NCBI GenBank assembly: GCA_006176705.1
Contig: QRFJ01000007.1
Coordinates: 655,089 to 719,088 of the forward strand
DNA from: Cocos nucifera
Lineage: Eukaryota > Streptophyta > Magnoliopsida > Arecales > Arecaceae
Direction: 5' to 3'
Length of the DNA: 64,000 bases
Under the pieces are notes generated by a model that saw only the letters and a program-made list of their open reading frames with translations, did not search any database and had not been told where the DNA came from. Both the position numbers and the translations under genes were made by a program. Each line of letters starts with the position of its first letter. The first letter of the stretch is position 1. This document shows, one piece after another, positions 25,260 through 37,700 of the stretch.

Positions 25260-27306
25260 TGGCCAAGATTTCTTACATATTTAAATCAAGGGGACGAAAT
25301 ATCTCCCCATTTGTTACGCTTAGATTCTCTCTCTTCCAAACCCTGGAGAAAAGATGGTTTTTTTTTCCCTCTCCAAATTCTTTTGGTCCTTAATTCCTGA
25401 TCGATCAGCTGGTTTTCGCCCCAATCATCAGGCTTCTTCGGCCGTGGAGTAGAAGGTGAATCGCTGCGGCAAAAGTGATAGGAATTACTTACAGTTTCCA
25501 CCCTTAAATTTCGCTCCAGTTGAGGTACTGAAGTTTCCTTCTTTTATCGTTCTTCAGAGCTATTCCCATGTGTTCAATTCATTTTGTGCTTGATAGCTAT
25601 TTCTGGTTTCTTTTGTTTGGTTTTAAGAGTGTGAGTTCGAGTTCACATGGGGTTTTTCTCCTCTATTCATGAGTTTTCTCATAGAATTAGCTTGGTAATT
25701 GATGGGTTTTGGCTTCTGCTATCGCCTTTGGTCGCTTTGAGGTCTTGATTTAGGGACTTCAGTAGAGATGCAGTGAAGGAACTTCTTTTGATAGGTAACT
25801 TCTACTGACTGCTTGTTTGCAGGAACTTTTCCTGCAGGTAACTTGTAGTGACCGTTTGTTTATGGGTTTTGGGTGTGATTTTATGGGCTCTTTTTTTTTT
25901 TTCCCATTTCAAGGAATAGGCTTTTGACAAAACGTGGATTTGTCGTGGTGTGGCATGAAAATGTCATATTTTCTTTCTAACTTCATAATTTTATGTGAGA
26001 AATGCGATTCAAGAGGAGTAGGTTCATTAAATCTTTCTGTCTTGACTTTGTATGCATGATTTTGTGATTCTAATGGGACTGAAGGTAATGGGTTATTAGC
26101 TAAGCTGCTACCTGTGTTAGTTTCGAGAAATTTTAAAAAGCCCTCGTCGTCATCATTTCATGAAGAAACATGACATCATCTCTATATAAACCTTAATATG
26201 TGTTCTATTATCTAATTTTTACACATGATTTTGTGTCATTTTGAGCATGCAGAGGTGGCCTCTTGATGTTTTCATGCTTCCACGAGGTTTACTAGTTTTT
26301 TCCTTCTTGTTATAATTCATGTTGCAAATGCAATATTCTGCTAGCTAGCAAACCCTTGCATCCTCTTCTTCTTTTCATGCCACTTACGGTGTCAGATTGA
26401 TTTGGTTTCTTTTGAATATTAGTATTAGCTAGTGCTTCTATACATCACTACTCTCTCTCTCTCTCTCTCGTTGAGGAAACTATAGATCGCTACTCATGAG
26501 TCGTGCAAGTGTTTCTCCGCTCTTTACAATTTTGTGCTGGCAGTATGTTCTTCTGTGAGCAAGGAGCATTGTGCTTATTATTCGATGACTCATTGGAGCA
26601 TTCAGTTTTGATATTCATGATCCATGTTATGGCTGTGCTCCATTATGACTGCTATAGTTATAGCTTGCTTAAGTATAATATTATATATGTTCTTGTGATT
26701 TAGTTATTTTAGCATTTGATGTTTTAAAACATCATGAAATTTGGTTAGATGGAATATGCTACTGAAATCATAACTCTTTCATAAAGCAAATGAATGTCAT
26801 CATTTGTTTTAACATATTTCACTGAAAGTCTATTCTTTTCAGGGAAATTTTTATGATATGTACTCTTTTTTCTTTTGCATGATGCTTAATGAGTCAATTA
26901 AGAATTTTATTGTTGTTTATCTTTCCTCGTGGTATCCTGTCATGAACTATAATTGGAATACACTTGCTGCTTGTCATGTAAAAGATGCAAAATGTCATGC
27001 ACAGGTTTTGCAGTGTTTGGTGTTAAACCATGTTTCTGTCCTATAGAGATCATGGTATGTATATCAGATAATGGAAGGGAACAGTGCTTTCTGCCGAAAA
27101 AAATATCAGCTGAAAATGCATTACATGGATCATCATTAGATTAGACCTGTTAACATTTGATAAACAACAATTTTATCTAGAAATGGATATGTTTACGCAG
27201 CAAGCAGTCATGTCTGAATTGATATTCTAGCTAATTATGGATTTTGATAGTCTCCATTCTTAAAACTTTCAGTCAATAGAAGCTAACCTTGTCCTTGTCA
27301 ATGCAG
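25260..27306 (+). promoter_or_regulatory. Probable 5' leader exon and leader intron of EMF1
   Basis: A TATA-like catatttaaat near 25275 is followed by a CT-rich leader. A plausible donor (gttgag|gtactg) occurs near 25524 and a clear acceptor (tcaatgcag) ends at 27306, 36 bp before the EMF1 start codon. This suggests one non-coding exon and an intron of about 1.8 kb. The donor choice is uncertain, and extra leader exons cannot be excluded. The intron has a CT microsatellite near 26448-26470. Confidence 0.45.
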
Positions 27307-27342
27307 AATGTGCTGAAGTTATTGTTATGTCATTTTCATGGA

Positions 27343-30300
27343 ATGGAAGTAAGTTTGGTAAAGGAGCTAGACTTCAAAGGAAAAGAGCCTGTTTTTGACT
27401 CTAATTCTCGTAACTCACTGGTAGAATTGAGATCCACTGAGCAAGTTGCAGATGATGATGATGAAGAAGCAAACAAATGCGAGCATTTTACGATTCGGTG
27501 AGCTGCAAGCTAGTTACCTAGTAATTACTGCTTGCTTCTTTTGACTACTCTGAAAGCAGTTAGAGGATTTTTCTGATTTGATGAAGGTATTGTGATGCTG
27601 GACTAGTGCTAACATCTTTCATCCAACTCAGTTTGTTTATGGTCAGATGCAATTGCTTCTTCACTGTTTCTGAAATTATCAATACAGTTCCTTTATGATG
27701 TTAAACTAAAATTGCAATTGTAGTGCTTCACATACTGCATTTTATTATCAGTGATCAGTTTCCAAATATAATATTCCTTGGAAAGCACCTTTTCTTCTAA
27801 TTGTTACTTGCTTCTTATAGGAGATTTTACGAAAGTGGTAGTTGAGGCATTTTCTTGACCTCATTATGCAGCTTACTCTTTGGCACCTTGTCTTGCAAAA
27901 TCTAATATCCTATTAAGGATACTGTACTCAATGATGAGCAATAGGCATCCCCTTATATTTATTTGTTTATTTTACTTTCTTTCCATACATTTTATAATTA
28001 GTGGAGGAAATACACTGGAAGGCTTGAGTCTTCCATACATTTAAGCTTCAAAGTAGATAAGGAGTTATTTAAATATTTTTTTTATCTATTAATTTTTCTA
28101 AATCCCTATCTTGAGCACAGTGGTTATGTCGCCAAGGTTCGGAGGAGAGATGCAAAGATTTGCTGGCCTTTATTTTTGCCTCATAATCAGACATCAGATG
28201 AACTTGTCAGCTTGCTTCCTCCACTACCTGTTACTAAATTTAGATGGTGGAATTGCCAAAAATGTCTTAGTGAGGCCAGTTCTCCTGAAGATGTGATAGC
28301 AGATGGAGGAGTTACAAAAGTGCAGAATGATGGGGTGAATACTTGCAACACATCTTTTCTAGTAAATGCTGATGTAATGAATTTGCTTTCTGGCTTACAA
28401 CAACCATCCAAAGAGAAAATACTAGATGGAAAATCAGTTGAAGCTGGTTCTTCTTTTAATGTCACTAATGGTGAATGTAGCCTGTCACCGTGTTCTGGCA
28501 AGAAAGAAAATGCATCAATAAATCATGACCCAATGAAAGAAGGTAAATCAAAGCCCTTGATCACTTGCAGCTATTAAACTTCATTAGTTGATATTAATGC
28601 CTATTCCTTGCTCTTCACATGTCTCCAAATACCCAAAGCTGGTCCAGGTAGATCTGAAGAAAATCAGAATCAGTCAAGTGAGCCTACTATTTTTGCAGCA
28701 GAACCTACTATTGCTCCAAATGAATGCAAGATGCCCCTGGGAGTAGATATCAACATTCCAAAAGCTGATGCTCTAGCTGCTATTTCAGTTCACATGTCTG
28801 ATCATGATTCATTGCATTTGAATAAGAGGCACACAAAAGCATCTGACAATAGCATGGATTTGCCTAATGATATCAATCACCATGATCGTTCCAGTGAACT
28901 TGGTGATTCACATGGAAAATTTCACTGTAAAAAGGCTCGGAAGGTGCGTTTCTTGGATGACATCATAAGAAGTGAGGAGTTATCCGTGCCTACAATGGTT
29001 CACATTTCCAGCGGAGATGCAAAAGCCGGTCAAACTAAGACTGCTAATGGCAGAAGCCCAGACATATCAAATTGGAAACTTCAACATCCAGATGATAAAA
29101 GCCATCTAGCTACCCAAAGTATTCAAGAAACGCCAAGCATAGAGGCTTCCCAAAATGAAGATGAGGAGAATTCTCTAATGGATTGGCTGAAGAAAGTTTC
29201 TAAAAAGGCTAGTCCACAAAAAGGGCATTCAGGAAACCAGCACCTTGATGCTACAGTCGGTGTATCTTCAGGTTCATCTTCTAAGCAAGGAGGGAGCAGA
29301 TGTAAGAAAAAAAGTGCCTCGGAAAAGGAAAACAAAATGACTCCATTAAATCCTGGGTGGCCTTGCCTTGTGCCCCAACAGGATAGTCTCAATGCTGAAG
29401 ATGAATCAACCAAACTTCTCCCTGCCAAAACTGTGAATAACAAATCAACAGGATGCATTGTGTCTGAGAAGAGCTTGCATCGTGGTCCCGAAATTCAAGA
29501 AGAGACCAGTAAGAAGTCTATCTTGAGTAAGAAGAAAAATAAAGCACCTCCAGTTGAAGATAGGTTAAAGGTATGTGATTCTCTTCCTAGCGCTAGTCTT
29601 GAACTCTTGATGCGTGTGCATGTGTCTATCTGTTTATTTTATCATTTCTTTTCCAAGGCTATATACTAAGGGTTATTTTTTTCAAGATATTTTTCCATGT
29701 TCTGTTACTGTTCCACTAATTTTCTGATCTACTTTTTAGTTGGTGTATCATCATTCTACTTGGTATCCTACTATTGAGTTGTGCATATCAGTAATATATA
29801 AATTAACACAAGGCTGCTTCGACATGTAAAATAATAATGTTATCCTCAATTAGCTTTAAATAAATATGGTTCTCTACGAAAATTAAATTCATGTTCAATT
29901 AGAATAAGTTTACTAGATTTAGATATAGAGCTGCTAACACAATACTGAAGAAAGGGGCTTTATAATAGTTTTCAGATTTCAGATGTATTACTCAGCTCAA
30001 TTTTGCTTGACTACAGTTCGAATCAGGACGCTTACTGTTATATGCATGTGCTCTACCACACAAATTCAGAGACATAGACAGAGTCCAGGGAGCAGTTGTA
30101 TGCTGATGTGTTGTTTTTAGCTTCGAGACAATGCACATATTTTCATTTATAGCTACATTTAAATAAATGGTGCATAATATTCATGTATGGCACTGATTGA
30201 TGTATCTGTTCAGGATTCTTTTGATGCTTCTGAGCATTCTGGTTTTCAGGTGAAGAAAAAAGCAATAAAGAAACAACAGGCCAGAAGTTTGTTACAGGAA

Positions 30301-31866
30301 GGTTTAGATGACATCCCATTGGATATTGTCGAACTCTTAGCCAAACATCAGCATGAAAGATGTCTGATGAGCGCTGGTGTTGCTGCTGAAAGCATGCATA
30401 ATCTGTCAAAAATGACTGGAAACATGAGGGATAGCGGTGATTCAGAAAAAGGATGTGATGAAGGCAAGATAATGGACATGGTACATAAAAACCCTTCCCA
30501 CCAAAGATCTCACTTCAATCAAGCAGTAGAGGCTGGACATACAACCACGAGAAATAACAGCAATGTGGATTGCAGACTAAAAGCTTCTGATTCTTCTAAT
30601 TCTTGTAAACAAAACCTTCACATTGATCTGAACCAGCAACCAACAGAGTTCCTGGAACTTCTGGAGTGTAGTGGAGATCCACTTAGTAGACTGGAGCACC
30701 CTGTTACTGTCTCCAACAGAAGCTATTCCCCTCAAAACTTTGGCTTGGACATGAACATGCAAACCTCAGGATCATGTGATAGGAGTCAGGCAATTGCAAC
30801 TGAGATTTCTAGCAGGGATGACCATGAAGGGACATCAGTGCCATTAAATGGCACAGCCTTTGGAAGCATCACCAGGAGGGCTGATGCTGACTTCAATTAT
30901 GTCAACATGGATTCACATAATTCATGTCTTGACCAAACTATGAAGACAGTTGGTCAAAAAACTGATTCCCATGATTCACATGATTCAAAGTTCACTAGTT
31001 TGCAACTACTACTTGGCAAAGAAAAAGCTGACTCATCAATCAATATACATTCAGCAGCTACATATTCTTTTGTGGAGGCAGGGAATGCATGTCATTCAAG
31101 AACAATCAAGCCACTGAATTTATACACTAATGAAACCATATCAGCATTACATTTGCTCAGGCTAATGGATCAAACAGCAGGATCAGGTGCATCATATACA
31201 AATCAAGCAGGATCTATTTTAGAGTATGACTTGAATTGTACCAATCAACATGAGGAATTACAGGGGTTAGAAGTTGGATTCAGAAAAGAGATGCCTAAAC
31301 ATCCATATAGAGCTGGATACTCTGATCAAGATCAGCATCCATGGAATGCTAGCATACCACACCATCCAGTTCCTGGAATCAGTTATGTTGCGTCTTTGTT
31401 GAACAAAGAAATTGTTCCTCAATCAAACAACTGTCTAACACTACCGGGGGGCTTGGAGGCCAGGCATCCAGTTGAATTGCCACTACACAATATTATTGAA
31501 AAGGAGAAGGCAGATACCTCTTGCTCAGCCATTCATACTGAATTTGGAAACACTAAGACATCTATATTCATGGGTATAAATGCCAAACAGATGATTCCTG
31601 GTTTAGACTCCTTTGCACATCCTACATGCTGTCTCACAACTTATGAGATGGATCAGGCTGGATCTAGCAGTAAGGATAGAGCAGATCAACCTCCGACGAG
31701 TTCATGTGAGTTTGAAAACTGCGTTGTTAATAGAAACCCTGCTGACTTCGCCACAATAGATGAAGATGAATGTATGATAGGGATCAACAATCCAAAACCC
31801 AGGTATATATCTCTCTCCAAAAGCCTGCCATATCAAACTCATCCAGATGGACGCAAGCAGCAGTGA
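27343..31866 (+). CDS. EMF1: EMBRYONIC FLOWER 1-like Polycomb protein
   Basis: EMF1 is a plant-specific, mostly unstructured nuclear protein that acts with Polycomb complexes to keep floral and seed genes silent. Coding exons are 27343-27497, 28121-28542, 28639-29570 and 30214-31866, all GT-AG and in phase, giving 1053 residues (Arabidopsis and rice forms are about 1050-1100). Conserved blocks appear in the EMF1 order. They are CEHFTIRGYVAKVRRRD at 46-62, ICWPL, then KFRWWNCQKC at 91-100; a basic ARKVRFL at about 291; DDIPLDIVELLAKHQHERCL at 535-554; ISALHLL at about 812-818; and VNRNPADF at 1008-1015. Long Ser/Asn/His-rich linkers lie between blocks, as in the family. The ATG at 27343 is the first in frame after the acceptor; two out-of-frame ATGs precede it. 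The C-terminal end past VNRNPADF is short, and a further splice within CCCAG|GTATAT at 31803 is possible. The frame is intact throughout. Confidence 0.93.
30011..30075 (-). pseudogene. tRNA-like relic in an EMF1 intron
   Basis: Read on the minus strand, this shows a D-arm-like TGGTAGAGCAC, then TATAACAGTAAG and a T-arm-like GATTCGAAC in the right order and roughly the right spacing for a tRNA. The order resembles tRNA-Ile(UAU). The anticodon and acceptor stems do not pair well, so it is at best a decayed tRNA copy or tRNA-derived SINE head. Confidence 0.25.
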
Positions 31867-34500
31867 GTGATGAAGCTCACTGCTTTAAAGGGTTTATGAG
31901 GAACTAACATGTATTGAATTTGAAGTCGATGTTGCTTTCAGGAGTTCCAATAGATATCTGAATTCCTTTGATGATTACATATGCATGTATGTATCTATAC
32001 TTGGGTTTAGTTTGCTTGCATTGGCCCTTGTTAGTGTCTTAGAATGGTTTTAAAAGTGCAGGCCGCTGCAATTGAGCTATTTAATCATGACTGGACTGAC
32101 CTTTCCTGCACTGTACTGCAGGCATGAAGAATATGCAACATGAGCCGAACATGTCGATGTCATGGGTTACATTCGGATGCTTAGCTTATAAAAATTAATC
32201 TTATTTTGAGAAAACTCCACATCATTAGCTTGACCAAGGTTTTTGACCTCTCAAAACTGGTAGCGCACCTCAAACAATCAGATCTCTCCCCTCTCCCACG
32301 CCCGCCAACCACCCCCCCAACACAAACCCTCCCCACTACCCGCTCAAAATGGTGCCACTCACTCTACCATGAGTAAATGAATTCAAGATAATGTAAGAAG
32401 AGAAGGACTTGAAATTAAAGTTTCTTCTATATATATATTTTTTTGGGTGCAATTCTCCTATATAATTAGAATGGAGAACGCGAGGGCCCATCCATCCACT
32501 TTTTTTCTTTCAATTAAAACTTTCTTTTGCAAAATGCTGATCATTAACTTTTCTTTTATGACTTTGTCACCACTTGCTTCGGTATTATTTTCAATGTTAT
32601 TATTAATATTTCACCTCTCAGTCATGCAATTTGATTTTATAAGCACCAGCTATCCACCTGCAACTCTTTTATTTTGTTGTGCATCCATCCACCTCAGACG
32701 AGCTTAGAACTTCCTGAGTTGCCGGAAATCCCTCTAGTTGTCTCAGGATGATAAGAGCATGCTGCAGTTTAATCCATTAGTAACTTTCCTCCTTACCTGA
32801 AATCAAGTGTTTAAACATACATAATGTCATCCATAGAGTTAATTTTGGTCTGGCAATTTTGACTACATCTTAATCACAATGATGAATAGTGTTTGTTGTT
32901 CCGGATATTCAGTGATTCACAATGCCATCATTTATAACTTCCAATAATAATTTCTACATCGACAGCATCCAGTTCTAGTCTTGTTCTATATCTTGATAAT
33001 CGTTCGTATTTTGATTAGAACTCATCAAAAACCTTGCTAGAATTTCTTGAAGCTTCAATTTGTTTTCAGATAGCTCGAGGCACTGCCCCTTGTGAGAGTA
33101 GCTCAAAGGATGCTGGACCACCTAAGCCAACCACTTACACCAACAACAAGGTGGCAGTGTCACCACGTTATTAGATCTCTGTACATCTTCCAAAGAACTT
33201 TAGATAGATCTTCTTGATGCCAGCTTGGAAGTAGGTCATGTCGTGCAGCACCATCTTGTTGTGGGAACCACGTGTAAATGATGTCCGGCAGTCTATCGGT
33301 TTCAAATGGTCTTCTATCGATAGTTTTATCTATAAGATTTACAGTTGAAGCATAGTTTCATGTGGAAATTGTTGAATCCCTGAATTGGACTCCCAGGTTG
33401 CTCTTCTGTGATCCACCAACCCTTTTTGGTTTAGAAGTTGGTCGTTGCTGGAAGGCCACGCGGCCGAGGACCATAGGTAGCACTTAAGGCTGGAAAATTG
33501 GGGTTGGTGGTCCAACCAGTGTGGGTGGCAGGCAGAGAGCTTATGGAGCACATCAATGAAGAGGTCTAAATCCACCGATTGATATCAATGAGGCCAGGTG
33601 AGTTTCCAAGTGACGAGGACCAGTCTAAATTCTTTATTTTGAATTTTCAATTTCCTTCAAATAATCTATATTGACATGAAATGATTTTTTGGTACAAGAG
33701 AAATTAGGTTAAAAAATGTGAGTGTGATTTTAGATTATGGATGAAATAAATTTTCTGTAACAATCCAAAACCTTCTTCTTCTTCTTTTTATTATTATTAT
33801 TTATGATAACTGAGTATTGAAATTAATAAAGATGAAAAATCTAATGCACAAAACATAGTATGGTAAAATAAGGCTTGTAGCTGATATACAAAAAAAAATT
33901 ACAGATTAGAAGCGAAAAGAGCCAAAACGCCGATATCCTACGCTACGTGACAAAGTAAAAAACCCCATGATGTCGTAAGTGGAACAAAGCAGCTTCCTAG
34001 AATTTTGAGTAAGATATTTGATAAAAGAAATAGTGCTGCATTTGATTCCAGTGCATTTTGCATCGAAGGGAAGCAATAAAGAAAAAAAATTTTAGATAAA
34101 CTTATTCTATTAGGATAAAATTTTTTATAAATTTTGATTCACTTTTTTTCATTTCATAATCAATCATGATCAATCAAAATTAATAATTAATAAATAATTA
34201 ATTAATATATAAATATTTTATTAGCTTTACTTACTTATAGTAGGATGGGTCTACCTCATAATTTTTTAAATTAAAAATTACTTAACATCCAACTTATGAT
34301 AAATGTGATAGATAAATACGAGAATGTGACATTGAGTCGTAGATGACCAAAAACAGAACCCCACGACGTAACAACATAAGCAAAATAATCCCGTCAGGAC
34401 CCAAAAGGCGTTATTTAACCTCGGCAATTCAGCAGTGCAAGCCATCTCCGTCGCTAACGATCTCAAAACAAAAAAAATCGCTTGGCGGACCCATTGCGTT
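31867..34500. other. EMF1 3' UTR and EMF1-AAE13 intergenic region
   Basis: The EMF1 3' UTR probably runs a few hundred bases past the stop. Beyond it are a C-rich patch (32280-32345), AT-rich stretches (33770-33830, 34080-34290) and no gene I can name. The minus-strand frame 33339-33575 and the sequence to about 33070 contain coding-looking fragments (for example MVLHDMTYFQAGIKKIY in another frame) broken by stops; the family was not recognised. Confidence 0.45.
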
Positions 34501-34766
34501 CCTTGATCACCGTCTAACCGTATCCAAAACGAATCTTGAAGACAAGACGGTGATCCTTTGTACCCCTCTTACCTCTTGTTGCGCCGTCACCATCGAAGGG
34601 GCAACGGGTGTTCTCCTCGTCCGCGAGAACTAATCCCCATTGGTGGCCGAGCGTCCGCGTCGCTTCTTCTTTTTGTGTCTTTTCCTTTCTTTTTTTTTTG
34701 TTTATTGTTTTCGGGGGAAGGACTAGGGCCCAGTGGCGGCGATTAAATAGACTGGTTGCGGTTCTT

Positions 34767-37700
34767 ATGAACTCATTCAAAGCCTCCAACTGCTCCTCTC
34801 CTCTTATTCGCCTCCTCTCCTCCCATGGACGAAGAGCCTCTTCGCGCCCGGGAATTCTAGGGTTTTTCACTCCCCGATCTCGTCTCTTCTCAGGTGAGCT
34901 CTTTTTCTTGGCCTCAATCTTTTTTCTTGCGGTTTTTTCCCTCCCTCTATCCGGGTTTCGTCAGGAAGCTGAAGCGGGTTGGGAGTTCTTATTTCGTCGA
35001 GAGGAGTCTTGCATTGGTTTCTGTTTCTTGGGGAAGTTTGGAGCTTGAATTTTGGTTATCCTTTAGAATTTTTTTTAGATAACTGTGATCAAGACTTGCA
35101 TCATCTTTTACTCCGACGAAATTGAAGCATACGGTCGCTGATAATGGCCGGTGATTTGATAGCGGTCTTTTATTCTGATACAGAGCATTCTCTGATCTAA
35201 CATTTTCTTCAAAAATAAATTTCACTAAGGCATTTAGCTTTTTGTTCACGCTTTTTCAAGGATGGAATAATAATTATAAGGATAATTATAAGAGGGTCTT
35301 GCAAGAATAAAGGTGATATTTTTATGGGAAATCGGGTATTGCTATGGCAATGATCTTGCCGATGATAGGACATTACTGAGAAGACGGTGTTGAGGCAAAA
35401 ACTCTTTGCGAAAAAAAAAAAAAAAAGCTTAATTCTTTTTGTAATGTTTTCTGGAAGAAGGATGGTATATCTGTGTCTACATGAATTAAAATACACACTG
35501 ATTTATATATTCAAGGGAAAACTTCATGGATGGGATTGCATGGTGTTTTCATTGAACTGAAACAACTGGGAGGCCAATACAGGGATTGGTTATGTGTTAC
35601 CGTTCATCATTAACGCTGCTTAGTTTTTTAGTTGTTTGAAATTTAGGTGTAATCGATGTTTTGACCGAGGTATAATCGGGGGCACAGACAGAAATCAACT
35701 GTTCCTGGTCATCGTTGAATGCTGTAGATATGGATCGTGTTTGAGTAGCAGTCAGGTTGGGACCATAATCTTTTGTGTCAAGGTTCTAGGAAATCACTTC
35801 ATAATTCTTTTTACTTACAAAAGCTGCTTGTAACTTCTTTTGTTCAACATCATTTTTCGATAAAAATCAATATGGTATATATATATCTCATACAGGTTGG
35901 TTTCGTTATATTCTAAAATGCTTTCAACCAACACTATCTCATGTAGCTTTTGTAACTCTGCACTACTTCATAATTATTTCCTTGTGAAGATCAACAAGCC
36001 TATTTGAGCCTTCTTGAGTAAATCCCCACCCAGTGGGTAGACTTGTTGTGGTGAAAGCCGGTAGCTGTGCTGCTGTTTGAACCATCAATACTCCTATTTA
36101 AAATAGGAAGAATCATTTCATATCTTGAACAAGTGATTGTGAAAAGTAGCTCGAGGGTTGAATTACATGTAGTGATGATCATGAGATTTTTATATTCACG
36201 ACTTTATATCACTCCTCTTATACAAAATAACAAATAGCTTCCGAGATATCTTATTTTCTTTGCTATATAGCCAATACTGCAGGACCCTTGTCTCATACAT
36301 TCATGGAAGTTGTCAAAACAGTTCTTAAGCAAGCTTCAGCAACTAATGAACGTGTTGCTATAAGAGCCAAACAGAAGAGTTATGGCTATCTACAACTCAG
36401 TGCATCTGCGTTGGATGTTTCCAACTTATTGCGCAACAAAGATGTTAAAGTAAGTTTAATTTTCATGCACACAGGCACATATATTGCTACCTATATCTGT
36501 TTTTGATTTCTTAGATGCTTTCCTATTATAGCTCTAAGTTATCTGTAGTATTTCTATCAAGCTAACATAGACCGGATCAAAATTCAGTTTAATTGTTCCA
36601 AAAATTTAATTTTCCTGCACACAGACACACATATTATTGCCATTTATATCTGTGTCTAATTTCTTAGATGCTTTCCTTTTATAGCTCTAAGTTATCTGTG
36701 GTATTTCTATTAAGCTAATGTAGACCAGATCAAAATTCAGTGTAATTGTTGCACGCTTGCAGGTAACAGGATTGGTACATGTTACTACAATTTATACAAG
36801 TGATAACTTCTTTACATACACACACATGCGCGTGCACATATACTTGTACGTATACATTTGTGTACATGTATTTATACATATACGTATATGTACACACACA
36901 CACATGTATATATGTCTATGTATTTATGTACCTTCTGCTTGCCCATCTCATGCTATGTAGATGTTGAAGATTTACTGTCAAATACTTCGCATACGTATAT
37001 AATATATTATGGATGTACTGTTTGCATACAAATTTTACGAAAATCTGTTCCCTTGCCCCCATAGTCCTCATAAAAGGAATATTGACTTGATACCCATAAT
37101 CAACAAGCCTTACCTAACAATCAAGTTGCCTCTATATATTACTCTTCAGCACTCATTTTTGTTGAGGCCTACATTCTTTTTAAAAACAACCTTTTCCAAA
37201 TCATATTTTGCTGTGACACTAGTTTCCTGGGTTTTCCTCTTTCCTGCGGTCCCTTCTTCACTACCTTATCATGTCTCCTTACTAGGGTTTTCTTGGATTT
37301 TTCTCAACATACACATGCCCATGCCATCTTGGTTTGTGATTCATCACTTCCCTAGTTCATGCTGCTGCAACATTACCTATATCATTTTCATTGATGACTC
37401 ATCCACCCCAGCTTTCTGATGTCTCTGAGACTCCATGTAAATGCATGGACCCTGATTATTGGCCAACATTCTGTGGCATAGAACATGATTGCCATTTTTA
37501 AGTAATGTTTCTGCAAATCTCAAATGCTTGTGTCTATCACACAAGATCCTGGAAGCGCTTTTGCGTTCTATTCCCCCTGCCTGTTTTTAGGTATCTCATC
37601 AATTCTCTGTATCCTTAATCTTCTATCTAGAGCATTCAACAAACTTTGAATGTTGTTGGAGTTCAGCTAAAACATAAAGTGGAAACTTACTGCCAAATGT

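Noticed and set aside
36757..36967. Overlapping His/Thr/Tyr-rich open frames in AAE13 intron 2
   Set aside because: They are translations of a CA/TA microsatellite inside an intron.
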